Source of the DNA: Streptomyces sp. NBC_01446
GTDB taxonomy: Bacteria > Actinomycetota > Actinomycetes > Streptomycetales > Streptomycetaceae
Direction: 5' to 3'
Length of the DNA stretch: 64,000 nt
NCBI RefSeq assembly: GCF_026340095.1
Contig: NZ_JAPEPO010000001.1
Coordinates: 496,001 to 560,000, forward strand
Part shown: piece after piece, positions 8,286 through 16,667 of the stretch
Numbering within the stretch: position 1 is the stretch's first letter
Layout: the number at the start of each line of letters is the position of its first letter
Translations under genes and position numbers: made by a program
Notes under the pieces: model-generated
Database searches by the model: none
The model's input: the letters and a program-made list of their open reading frames with translations, nothing else
Told to the model about the DNA's origin: nothing

Positions 8286-10100
8286 TCACGTCCGCCTGGG
8301 CCCGATCCGCTTGGCCCGCTGATTGAGGCGACTGCGCAGGCGTACGTTCACCACGAACCCGACGAGGAGGACGAGCACGGCGAGGCTGGCCGCCTGCCAG
8401 ACCACGCTCTTGAGCACCGTCACCACGCCGATGAACGCGATGCCCAGGAGGAACACCATCTCCCGGAGTTCTTTCTTGAGCTGATAGGAGCGACTGCACC
8501 TTATGCGCACCGTGGCCAGCCACTGGCCGTCCAGCCCGAGCCCCGACCACAGCCGCCGGTCCAGGAACACCCAGGGCAGATCCGGAAAGGTCCCTAGTGC
8601 GTCCAGCGAACTCGGATAGCGGCTCGTCATGTCGCCGCCATGCAACTCCTTGCGGCGCTCCTGGACTTCCTCGCTGGTGCGGATCGCCTTGAGCTGGAGC
8701 ACGGGCACCGTACCGTCGTCGTAGGGGAAGCCCTCCAGCACCACCTCGTCCCCGCTGGCGACACCGAGAAGTTCGAGCGTCAGCGTGTCCAGCAGGCACA
8801 CCTCCTGCTCCGCGCTGGCCCGGTCACCGTCCTGGACACGGCAGGTCACATAGTTGGCATGGCCGAACAAGGTGTCCTTCCATCTGCGCCGCGGGTGGGG
8901 CAGACGCGCGGCACGCACCGTGACGGCCTCTCCCGGTTCGAGGCCGACTCCGACACGCAGCGAATGATCGACCTCGACCCTGCGTGTCTCCTGGGCCGGT
9001 ATGTCCTCGGCCACGATCACCGTGGCCAGCGTGCCGAGCCGCTCATGGCGCGCCGGGGGGATCTGGGCGTTCTGGACGATGGCGAGCTGGGGGTTACCCA
9101 GGGCGGCTGAGACCGCGCTCGATAAGCGGACGACGCCGGCGCCGCGCTGGTCGAAGCCATCCGGGGTGCGCCCGGTGTGATAGGCCCCGGTCGGGACCGA
9201 GTTCGCGGGGTGGATATCGTCGTAGACCGTATTGGCAGGCTCGCCGGTGACGTACTGGCGCAGTCCCGAGTCCGTCAGACGTCCCTCGTCGGCGAACAGA
9301 CGGGTGCCCTTCTCGCAGAGCTGCCCGTTCCCGCGGGCCCGTGAGCTGAACTCCTCGGGTGTGTCCCCGAACCACTCTCTGAGCTGACGGGACTCCGAGA
9401 GGAGCTCGGTGAGAAGCTGGCGCTCGCCGGGATGCGGACGGGGGTCCCCGGAGCCACCATGGAGGACTCCGTAGCGGTGCACATAGAGGTAGGCGCCGCC
9501 GAGCAGTTCACCCGATTCCAGTGCCATCGGGAAGTCCTCGGGCGGCAGAAGCACCCGGTCGTACTCGCCGTCGGGATCGGAGATTCCCTCGCTGGCGTCG
9601 ACGATCTCCAACTGGGCGGCGTCGAGCCATGTGATGAACAGGTCCCGGCTCAGCCCGGGCGTGTGGAACGGCGACGAGGAGACATAGCCCAGCGGGCTGA
9701 CGTACGCCGAGACCCCAATACCGATCCCTGTCACCCGCGCCTTCACCATCGGGATCGTGGACGAGACCCCAAGTCCCTCCATCTTGTGCCGCAGTTGGGC
9801 CGGGCAGGCATTGGAGCCGACCGAGATGACGGGGAAGCGGTCGCCGACCAGGGTCTGGTTGGCGCTCATCAGCGCGTAGTTGAGGGGAACGGGGCCGTCG
9901 CCCGTCTTGCCGGCGCGAAAGCCACCGGGAGGTTGCTCCACCATCCACTTGGCGAGCCGCCGGTTCTCCATGGCTTTGAGGCGCAGGTACCGGTTCTGAT
10001 GCAGGAGACCGGATTCCGTCGGCCAGGCGCCAGGGTAGATGAGGGGGTGCTCGCGGGGGGCTTCGGAGAGACCGAGTGCTTCGAGCGTACGATCGTCCAC
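8286..10100 (-). CDS. Large protein with gamma-glutamylcyclotransferase-like N-domain and C-terminal membrane hairpin
   Basis: I do not recognise a named family for this 604-residue protein. Around residues 90-180 it has VISVGSNACPAQL followed by a strand-rich region ending TWLDAAQLEIVDASE, which resembles the gamma-glutamylcyclotransferase/AIG2 fold with its conserved GSN loop. Residues about 365-470 have paired beta motifs (VGVGLEPGEAVTV and LELLGVASGDEVVLEG) like a Cdc48-N/double-psi barrel. Two hydrophobic segments at about 548-566 and 568-584 precede a basic cytoplasmic tail. Start is GTG at 10100 with only a weak ribosome site. The 258 bp downstream (8028-8285) contain no gene I can support. 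Function is unknown; membrane anchoring is inferred. Confidence 0.7.
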   Translation of the reverse strand: MDDRTLEALGLSEAPREHPLIYPGAWPTESGLLHQNRYLRLKAMENRRLAKWMVEQPPGGFRAGKTGDGPVPLNYALMSANQTLVGDRFPVISVGSNACPAQLRHKMEGLGVSSTIPMVKARVTGIGIGVSAYVSPLGYVSSSPFHTPGLSRDLFITWLDAAQLEIVDASEGISDPDGEYDRVLLPPEDFPMALESGELLGGAYLYVHRYGVLHGGSGDPRPHPGERQLLTELLSESRQLREWFGDTPEEFSSRARGNGQLCEKGTRLFADEGRLTDSGLRQYVTGEPANTVYDDIHPANSVPTGAYHTGRTPDGFDQRGAGVVRLSSAVSAALGNPQLAIVQNAQIPPARHERLGTLATVIVAEDIPAQETRRVEVDHSLRVGVGLEPGEAVTVRAARLPHPRRRWKDTLFGHANYVTCRVQDGDRASAEQEVCLLDTLTLELLGVASGDEVVLEGFPYDDGTVPVLQLKAIRTSEEVQERRKELHGGDMTSRYPSSLDALGTFPDLPWVFLDRRLWSGLGLDGQWLATVRIRCSRSYQLKKELREMVFLLGIAFIGVVTVLKSVVWQAASLAVLVLLVGFVVNVRLRSRLNQRAKRIGPRRT

Positions 10101-10337
10101 TGTGCCGTCAGGCCTTTCGCCGTCGGATGGCTGCCCTGGGATGACGAGTGCGCGGTCATCGTGAGTTGTACGCGGTCATCGTAAGGAACCGAAGGCCGTC
10201 CTCATAGAGGGCCCGAACCCGGCGTGTTCAGTCCACCGGCGGCAGTTCCTGTCCCGCTCGGAAATACGATTCCGGGTCTGGCCTGCAGCTTCTCCGCGTC
10301 CGGCGCCGACCTGCACAGCGCCGGGGACGATCTGACG

Positions 10338-10577
10338 ATGCCGCTGTCGATCGTCACCGCGCCGGCCCGAAACCTGATCAAGGCGTCCGCTGCCGTGCTG
10401 CACAGCCGCATGGCCAAGGACGCAGAAGTCCTGGCGTCATGGCACGAGAACGCGTTGCTGCGCAGGCAGCCAGATCCCCCGAGTCCGCTACGTACCCGCC
10501 GACCGGATCTGGCTCTCCGTCCGGTCCCGGCTGGTCCCCGGGAGCGCCGGCGCCAAGTATTCGCAGTCACGCGAGAA
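10338..10577 (+). pseudogene. Integrase (rve-type transposase) N-terminal fragment
   Basis: Plus-strand translation gives the N-terminal block of the rve-type transposase family: RMAKDAEVLASWHENALLRR, then after a frameshift VRYVPADRIWLSVRSRLVP. These match the usual leader helices ahead of the helix-turn-helix region. It stops where minus-strand hydrophobic coding-like sequence begins (10488-10694, unidentified). It has the same strand and family as the C-terminal fragment at 16.4-16.6 kb. Confidence 0.6.
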
Positions 10578-10771
10578 CAGCAGGGGCGGCGTCTTCTGCA
10601 CGGCCGCGAGGACGGTGGCCTCCCACGTCGTGGCGGGCAGAGTCACGATCGCGACCAGGAGGACGGCGACCGCGCTGAGCGAGGAGCCCAGCACGTCGCT
10701 GGCCTGGCCTGGCCTGTTCAGTTAGAGGCGGAAGTCGCGGTGGCGCCGCAGACTCGAGTCTGCAACTGCTG
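10578..10771 (-). other. Gap with a hydrophobic minus-strand ORF fragment
   Basis: From 10694 down to 10488 a minus-strand frame encodes a 68-residue peptide with one strong membrane helix (AVAVLLVAIV) that then runs into the integrase scrap. It looks like the 5' end of a lost membrane protein. I cannot assign a family. Confidence 0.25.
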
Positions 10772-11980
10772 TCATGCCCGGCCGTCCACCGTTGTCGTGG
10801 CTGATGTGCCGTGGGCGAAAGGCGTGAAGTGTGCGGGCGTGTGGTCGATGGGCAGGTCAGGACGCCAGGCTGTGAGGATCTGGGCGCTGCACACGAACAG
10901 GCCGTCAGGAAGCCGATCAAGAGGGTGCCAGGCCCAGTCACCGACGCTTTCGTTCGGCTGCGTGGCCGGCTGTCCCCGCCAGGTGTGGACGAGCGCGCCG
11001 ACGGTGACCCGAAGGACGCCTTCGACGTGGTCGAGGAGGCTGCCCAGGAGCGTGACGTCACCAGGGCGGGCCATCAGACCGGTCTCCTCGCCGAGTTCGC
11101 GGACCACGGTGGCTTCGAAGGACTCACCGGCCTCGACGGTTCCACCGGGCAGTTCCAAGGTGCCTCGACGATGGCGGCCCAGCAGGATTCCCTGCTCGCT
11201 GACGAGGATGGCTCCGACACCGACGGCCGCGTGCGCCACCGGCGGCCTGCTGCTCCGGGGGCGGCTGGAACTCCGCGGCGGCCGGGCGGGCAGTCGGCGG
11301 GCGCGGATGAGCTGCTGGACGACCAGGGCGTTGTCGTCAGGATGGTGCAGCAGGTCGATGGACTCGACCCTGAAGCCGTACTCGGTGAGCAGGTCCTCCC
11401 ACAGCTGCGGCGCCAGGACCCACATCTGGGTCGGCAGGGGCGGGTCGTCGCGCAGCAGGATCATCTGCTCGCGCGGTGCCACCTGCGTGGACGGGCCGCG
11501 GCCGTGCAAGTCGGTGTGCAGGAGCGAGAGAATCAGTGGCGCACCGGCACGCAGTCCGTCGCGCAGGGCGGGCAGTGCCCGGTGCGGCTCGATGTAGGCC
11601 AGGGTGCCGATGGCGTACGCGGCGTCGAACGGCTCGGCCTCGGCGAGGTATGCGGCCACGTCTCCCTGTGTGAATTCCACGTCCTGAACGTCCGCGTGGG
11701 TGGAGACGGCGCGTTCGTGCTGGGTCGGGGACAGCTCGATTCCGGTGACGCGAGCGCCGTGGGCTCGCGCGAGATGCACAGCGTGGTGGCCGGCCCCGGA
11801 GCCGATGTCCAGGACGCGGCGGCCGGTGATGTCGCCGAGGACTTCAGCCCCTGGTCCGCCCCCCTCCCAGGGCCAGGGCGTCCAGGACATCTGGACGGGG
11901 ACAGGTGGTGTGTAGGCGCGGGTCAGCTGGCGCTGGCCATAGATCTTCCAGGCTTGGGCGTTGATGTCCTCGATGGGCAC
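10772..11980 (-). CDS. SAM-dependent methyltransferase fused to NUDIX hydrolase
   Basis: The 402-residue protein joins two enzymes. Residues 1-230 are a class I methyltransferase with motif I VLDIGSGAGHH at 56-66 and a substrate-facing W-rich N-terminus (MSWTPWPWEG). Residues about 250-375 are a NUDIX domain with an exact box: G280, E286, R294-E295, E298-E299, G301. An Arg/Ser/Pro linker lies between them. The GTG start at 11980 follows GAGGAGG. It is the last gene of a minus-strand set, 28 bp after the methyltransferase-ASCH-NUDIX gene, which has the same end-to-end architecture. A role in sanitising or modifying a nucleotide-linked substrate is inference; no substrate is evident. Confidence 0.88.
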   Translation of the reverse strand: MPIEDINAQAWKIYGQRQLTRAYTPPVPVQMSWTPWPWEGGGPGAEVLGDITGRRVLDIGSGAGHHAVHLARAHGARVTGIELSPTQHERAVSTHADVQDVEFTQGDVAAYLAEAEPFDAAYAIGTLAYIEPHRALPALRDGLRAGAPLILSLLHTDLHGRGPSTQVAPREQMILLRDDPPLPTQMWVLAPQLWEDLLTEYGFRVESIDLLHHPDDNALVVQQLIRARRLPARPPRSSSRPRSSRPPVAHAAVGVGAILVSEQGILLGRHRRGTLELPGGTVEAGESFEATVVRELGEETGLMARPGDVTLLGSLLDHVEGVLRVTVGALVHTWRGQPATQPNESVGDWAWHPLDRLPDGLFVCSAQILTAWRPDLPIDHTPAHFTPFAHGTSATTTVDGRA

Positions 11981-12008
11981 GGTGCCTCCTCGGTGGGCGG
12001 GACGCGGG

Positions 12009-13484
12009 TCAGGTGTGCGTGATGAGGTAGGCGGGACCCTCTCCGCGCCTGGCATGTTCGACGGCGTCGAGACGGGCGTAGTCCCGTGGCGCCATCAACT
12101 CCTGCCAGTCGACGAGGTCGTGGACGGCCCAGATGTCGTGTTCGGCGGGATCGAGGCGGATCCGGCGAAGCTGGTCCGCGGTCAGCCGGCCCCCGTCGAA
12201 GATGAGACCCACCTTGTTCAGTGGCATGCGCGGTCCGGCGTGCAGGAAGTGCGTCAGGAGCAGCCGCGGCTCCTCCAGGCCGAGTTCGAGACCGGTCTCC
12301 TCGACGGCTTCGCGCCGTGCGGTCTGGAGCGGGTCTTCCCCTTGCGTGTCGAGGTTGCCGCCCGGGAACTGCCAGAGCCGGGATCCGTAGACCGAGCGCA
12401 GCTGTACTGGACGGTCGTGTTCGTCACGGACGTACAGGCAGCCGTACACCGTGTGGTGGGGGACGGTCTGCGCGTACTGCGTGGGTGTCATCGGCATGGG
12501 GCGGCCGGGCCGCGCGGGGCTGTGGTCGAACTCGAAGGCGAGGGGGCCGAGCGCTTCCTTGGCCGTCGGGTAGATGGCGCGAAGGGTGAGCAGGAGTTCC
12601 TCGCGCGGACCGTCCGGGTCGATGCGGTCGGCATCCTCCGCGCTGAGCAGATCCTCGAACGAGGCGTACGAGGAGATCCGCTTCACGATGACGTCGACTT
12701 CCCGCTCGCTGTCCCGGTCGTGGAAGACGATGGCGTCCCCGACCTTGACGGCCGCCTTCTGCGGGGTAGCGACGCGAACCTCGATCGTCTTGCGTCCCGA
12801 CTCCACCTGCCCGTAGTAGGGGGCCATGAGGTGGAAGTGATGCTCGCGCCGGGCGGCTGCTTCTTCCCCGCTGTGCGCACACGACGGGTTGCCCTGCGCC
12901 GCGACGTGCGGTGCGGCCTCGTCCTGGCGCGGCCCCCGCAGGACGAGGAAGACCAGCCCGTCGGCATCATGCCGCTCCGCAGCCGCCCAGCGACTGTGCA
13001 GGCGTGCAAGTTCGTCTTCGGCCAGGGCGATCCCGCGCCGCTCAGCGGGGGTGTCGGCGGCGAGCGGCGTGATCAGCACGAGGGCACCGCCTGGCCGAAG
13101 CCGATGACCCAGCACGTCCGGGCTGCGGTCGCGGTAGGTGAGAAACGGAGCGACGAGTCGCAGGGTGATCAGGTCATAGCCGCCGGCGTTCAGCGAGGCT
13201 CCGTCGTCGCCCTCGATGTCGAGACGGAGCCAACGAGCAGCGCCACCGTGGCGGTTCCGGGCTTCGGCCAGGGCGGTTTCCGACCAGTCGACGGCGTCCA
13301 CGGTGTAGCCGGATGAGGACAGGTGTGCGGCGAGTTCGCCGGTCCCGCACCCGACGTCGAGAGCCAGCGCCTCACCGGCGGGCGGTAGATGTGTATCGAG
13401 CAGCGTGCGTTCGGCGTCAGTGAGCGGCCGATAGCGGCGACCTTGGGTATAGCCGCGGTCCCATTCGTCCTGCGTGGTGAACAT
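12009..13484 (-). CDS. Methyltransferase-ASCH-NUDIX triple-domain protein
   Basis: Three domains lie in one 491-residue chain. Residues 1-190 form a class I methyltransferase (motif I LDVGCGTGE at 42-50, WSETALAEAR after it). Residues about 215-320 form an ASCH domain with the complete GxKxxExR signature (G230, K232, E235, R237). Residues about 340-460 form a NUDIX domain with E383, R391-E392, E395-E396 and G398; the first glycine is one residue further from E383 than in the canonical box. ASCH domains are linked to RNA binding or nucleoside processing, so a substrate that is an RNA or modified nucleotide is possible. It is transcribed between the single-domain NUDIX gene and the methyltransferase-NUDIX gene. 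Confidence 0.9.
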   Translation of the reverse strand: MFTTQDEWDRGYTQGRRYRPLTDAERTLLDTHLPPAGEALALDVGCGTGELAAHLSSSGYTVDAVDWSETALAEARNRHGGAARWLRLDIEGDDGASLNAGGYDLITLRLVAPFLTYRDRSPDVLGHRLRPGGALVLITPLAADTPAERRGIALAEDELARLHSRWAAAERHDADGLVFLVLRGPRQDEAAPHVAAQGNPSCAHSGEEAAARREHHFHLMAPYYGQVESGRKTIEVRVATPQKAAVKVGDAIVFHDRDSEREVDVIVKRISSYASFEDLLSAEDADRIDPDGPREELLLTLRAIYPTAKEALGPLAFEFDHSPARPGRPMPMTPTQYAQTVPHHTVYGCLYVRDEHDRPVQLRSVYGSRLWQFPGGNLDTQGEDPLQTARREAVEETGLELGLEEPRLLLTHFLHAGPRMPLNKVGLIFDGGRLTADQLRRIRLDPAEHDIWAVHDLVDWQELMAPRDYARLDAVEHARRGEGPAYLITHT

Positions 13485-13583
13485 GTGCGACGGCAGGCCC
13501 TTCTCGGTAGCGGTTCTGGCAAAGGCAGGGCGGCTGAATCCGGTGGTAGCTGCCTGGTGCCGGTCGTTCGGATGCGGACTTTG

Positions 13584-14135
13584 TCAGGACCAACCCATGG
13601 GGGCGTAGAGAGAGCCGCGGGAGATGGCTTCCAAGGCGACGCGCGCGTAATCGACGGTGGGCTCGGGCAGTGCGTCCAGCGGCCACCACTGCCATTTGGT
13701 GCAACACTCGGGTTCGCGCACGACGGGCTCGCCCTCCCAGTGGGAGGGAGCGAAGAACAACTGCACCCGCGGAATCGGGCTCCCGGGGTCGAGCAGGTCC
13801 AGGACGTGGATGAGCGACAAGTCACCTACAGGAATGCGCAGTCCGGTCTCCTCCTCCGTTTCCCGGACCATGCAGGTGACGGTGGATTCCATGTCTTCGC
13901 GGTGGCCGGCGGGGAGGTGCCATGTGGAGGGGGCGAAGGCGCTGCTTGGGTGGCGTTTACCCAAAAGGACGGCGCCGTCGCGGATGAGGACGAGGTGGGC
14001 GCCGACGATGCTGCGGCTGCGGTGGTCGCGCGGCTCACGGACTTCCTCAGCCAGCTGGTGGCGCAGGGTGCGCGTCTCGTCGAGGTCGTCGGCGTGGGGT
14101 GTCGTCACGGCGGGCCTTTCGTGCGAGCGGGTCAT
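13584..14135 (-). CDS. NUDIX hydrolase
   Basis: The 183-residue protein has an N-terminal helix, then IVGAHLVLIRDGAVLLGKR and an exact NUDIX box (G77, E83, R91-E92, E95-E96, G98). It is expected to cleave a nucleoside diphosphate-linked compound in the cytoplasm. The ATG at 14135 overlaps the upstream stop as ATGA, suggesting coupling. A GTG at 14108 with AAAGG upstream is an alternative start. It leads the two larger NUDIX-methyltransferase genes on the same strand, 99 bp before the next. Confidence 0.88.
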   Translation of the reverse strand: MTRSHERPAVTTPHADDLDETRTLRHQLAEEVREPRDHRSRSIVGAHLVLIRDGAVLLGKRHPSSAFAPSTWHLPAGHREDMESTVTCMVRETEEETGLRIPVGDLSLIHVLDLLDPGSPIPRVQLFFAPSHWEGEPVVREPECCTKWQWWPLDALPEPTVDYARVALEAISRGSLYAPMGWS

Positions 14136-14443
14136 GCGGGATCCGCGACGGTGGGGCAGAGGGATTCGGGAGGCTGGCCGCGGGGGCGTACTGAACTGGC
14201 CCTCATAAACGGGGCGTTGCCATCGCCAAGCTGCGGGACAGCTTCGCGATAAGCGCGGACCTCCCGAGCATGCAGGACCGGCTTGGGCGCCACTTCCACG
14301 TAGTGGTCGCCTGTCTCCGTGCTCACTCTCCACACCAGTGAGTTCTCGCGGGCGTGCGAGGAGTCGTGCACGGACTCGAGGGGGCCGAGGATTGCTTCCG
14401 TCCAGGACGCGAGAGCGGACGGAAAGCGTGTGGAGTCCGTCAT
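14132..14443 (-). pseudogene. Aminoglycoside-phosphotransferase-like kinase, N-terminal fragment
   Basis: The 103-residue frame resembles only the N-lobe of an APH/choline-kinase-type protein. Residues 35-75 read NSLVWRVSTETGDHYVEVAP, then HAREVRAYREAVPQL, the usual beta3 strand and helix. The usual Lys of the beta strand is not obvious, and the catalytic HGD and metal-binding motifs are missing. The last 30 residues look unrelated, as if fused to foreign sequence by deletion. Its stop overlaps the NUDIX start by 4 bp. It is probably a remnant that still supplies the operon leader. Confidence 0.5.
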
Positions 14444-15065
14444 GCCCGGTACCTCGTATCGGGACGTGAGCCGTCGGCGAGAGCGCCGGCAGGGCGGGCG
14501 CGGGTGTCCAAGACAGCATTGGTCTTTTCGAACTCAAGATGAACCAGCGCGGGGCGGCGTGCGGGACGCATGGCAATTCCTCGGGATGAGATCCGGACGA
14601 GTGATCGGGTAACGGGGTGGTTCTTGTCGCCGTCACGGGTACGGGAGGGCGAAATGTAGGACCCGCTTTCGAATACCGGGCCGTGCCTTTGTGTGTCCGG
14701 GCGCGGGGGCTTGTGATGCTGCGTTCGATCACTCATGTGGGTTCCGGTACCTCCTCTGGGGGATTGTCGGTCGCAGCTACGTGGTCGTCGAGACGTCAGA
14801 TCCGGCCGCAGTGCTCCGGCGACCGCGACGGCCGCGGAGGCCTAGGCGCGGGTTTGGCAGGTGCGCCATAGGGTCTGTGCGACCCCGTGACGCTGCCGGG
14901 GATCGCACTTGGCGGCCGGGCGGTCATCGGCAGCTCGCCATGCCGGATCGTTCGACGCGCGCATGGGTGGCACGCACGCGGAGAATGAAGGAAGGATCTG
15001 TTGCCAGGAACACCTCGCCCTCTGACCTGCAGAGCGGCGGTGGCCCCCTCGCGAAGGTGGTGGCG
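14444..15065. promoter_or_regulatory. Long divergent intergenic region of the NUDIX / GNAT-AAA+ cluster
   Basis: About 620 bp separates the minus-strand kinase/NUDIX genes and the plus-strand GNAT-AAA+ gene. I see no recognisable gene in it. A GAATGAAGGAAGGATC stretch at 14983-14998 is a possible earlier start and ribosome site for the plus-strand gene. Both promoters should lie here. Confidence 0.4.
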
Positions 15066-16346
15066 ATGCCGACGTGGCGATTGCGGGACTTCCACGATGA
15101 CGACCTGGACCGCGCCATCCAGATCTGGGACCAGAACCAGCAGGCGGACGAGGCACCTGCCGTTTTCCCTGTGTCGGAGGTGGTGACCGCAGCCAGGGCC
15201 GGAGGACCGGCCGTGGTGGCGGTGGTCGGCGACGAGCTGGTGGGCGTCGCCGTGGCGCAGGCCTATGGCGAGCGCGGCTGGATCACCGTGGTGGCCCTGG
15301 CCTCGACGTGGCGCAACCGCGGCATCGGCAGCTCCTTGATCGCCGAGCTTGAGCGGCGCCTGCGGTCACAGGGAGTCCGCCGGATCGGCGCTCTCCTCGC
15401 GCCGGGGGCGACGGGAACCGCAGCCTTGGAAAATACCGGCTACCGCGCCCGGTCCGGGCTCGTCTTCTACGAGAAGGTCGAGCACCTCGGCGCGAGCGAC
15501 GCCGGCCTCCTTGCGGAACTCGGGGGAAGGATGCTTCCCAAGGGTCTGTGGGACAGCCTCGCGGGAATGGAACGGGAGAAAGAAGCCATCGAGCGGCGGA
15601 TCGTGCTGCCGCTGGCCCAGCCCGTGCTGGCCGAGCAGTACGGAGTGAGGCCGCCGAAGGCGGTCATCCTCTTCGGGCCGCCGGGAACCGGCAAGACCAG
15701 CTTCGCCCAAGCGGTCGCCTCGCGGCTGCAGTGGCCTTTCGTGGAACTCTTCCCCTCGCGGCTGGCCTCGTTCCAGGAGGGAGGACTGGCGACCTCGCTG
15801 CGGGAGGCATTCACCGAGCTGGCCGAGCTGGAGACGGTGGTGCTCTTCATCGACGAGGTCGAGGAGATCGCCTCTGTCCGATCCGGTACGGCTGTCGACC
15901 CCAGTCACGGAGTCACCAACGAACTGCTCAAGCTGATCCCCGGCTTCCGCGACCACGACGACCGCCTCCTGATCTGCGCCACGAACTCCGTCCGCTCCCT
16001 CGATCCGGCGTTCCTTCGCCCTGGTCGTTTCGACTACGTCATCCCCGTCGGGCCGCCGGATCCAAAGGCTCGTTCGGCGGTCTGGCGACGCTACCTCGGA
16101 CCCGCCGCCATCCATGTCGACCTGCACCGTCTGGTGGAGGCAAGCGCAATGTTCACACCGGCCGATATCGAGTTCGCCGCTCGCAAGGGTGCCCAAACCG
16201 CCTTCGAACGCGAAGTCGCCCAGGGGAAAGGCATCCCCATCGGCACAGAGGACTACCTGCAGGCCATCGCCGAGACCCGTCCCACACTCACCGACCAAGC
16301 GCTGAAGGACTTCGCTCAGGACACCGAGGAATACGTGCGCATGTGA
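15066..16346 (+). CDS. GNAT acetyltransferase fused to AAA+ ATPase
   Basis: This 426-residue protein has an N-terminal GNAT domain (residues 1-137) with the acetyl-CoA loop RNRGIGSSLI at 83-92, then an AAA+ ATPase of the FtsH/proteasome-like class. Walker A GPPGTGKT lies at 204-211, Walker B LFIDEVEE at 260-267, sensor-1 Asn at 307, and the Arg-finger region LRPGRFD at 317-323. There is no membrane segment and no protease domain. Such a fusion could couple ATP-driven remodelling to acetylation of a target; that is inference. The ATG at 15066 starts exactly at the GNAT fold, and longer starts are possible (14985). It is divergent from the NUDIX/methyltransferase set. Confidence 0.85.
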   Translation: MPTWRLRDFHDDDLDRAIQIWDQNQQADEAPAVFPVSEVVTAARAGGPAVVAVVGDELVGVAVAQAYGERGWITVVALASTWRNRGIGSSLIAELERRLRSQGVRRIGALLAPGATGTAALENTGYRARSGLVFYEKVEHLGASDAGLLAELGGRMLPKGLWDSLAGMEREKEAIERRIVLPLAQPVLAEQYGVRPPKAVILFGPPGTGKTSFAQAVASRLQWPFVELFPSRLASFQEGGLATSLREAFTELAELETVVLFIDEVEEIASVRSGTAVDPSHGVTNELLKLIPGFRDHDDRLLICATNSVRSLDPAFLRPGRFDYVIPVGPPDPKARSAVWRRYLGPAAIHVDLHRLVEASAMFTPADIEFAARKGAQTAFEREVAQGKGIPIGTEDYLQAIAETRPTLTDQALKDFAQDTEEYVRM

Positions 16347-16390
16347 CATCGAGGCACACACCGCAGACCCGGCAGGCTGCCTTCAGCGTC

Positions 16391-16622
16391 GGTCGCTTGC
16401 GCGCTGTCCGCTCCGAGGTCACCGACCGGATGCTCGTCTTCAGCCAGCGCCGCCTACGCACCGTGCTGAACGAGTACGCCCAGCAACGGGCGAAGACCGC
16501 ACCGCGGACAACAGCTGCACCCGCCGCGACCCGATCACCCCACCGCGAACCTCGCCCACGAGAGCATAAAGCGCCGCCCAGTCCTCGGCGGCCTCATCAA
16601 CGAGTACGAGCGAGCGGCGTAG
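16391..16622 (+). pseudogene. Integrase (rve-type transposase) C-terminal fragment, frameshifted
   Basis: The plus strand reads RAVRSEVTDRMLVFSQRRL, then after a frameshift QLHPPRPDHPTANLAHESI and VLGGLINEYERAA before TAG. This is the end of the same rve-type transposase family whose N-terminal piece lies at 10.3-10.6 kb. It follows the GNAT-AAA+ gene by 45 bp. Confidence 0.8.
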
Positions 16623-16667
16623 AGATGCAGGTCAGCACGACCCCCACTGTGGGAACCCCACAGCCCC

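Noticed and set aside
10202..10570. A minus-strand frame antisense to the integrase N-terminal scrap
   Set aside because: The plus-strand reading matches the integrase family and this frame does not match anything.
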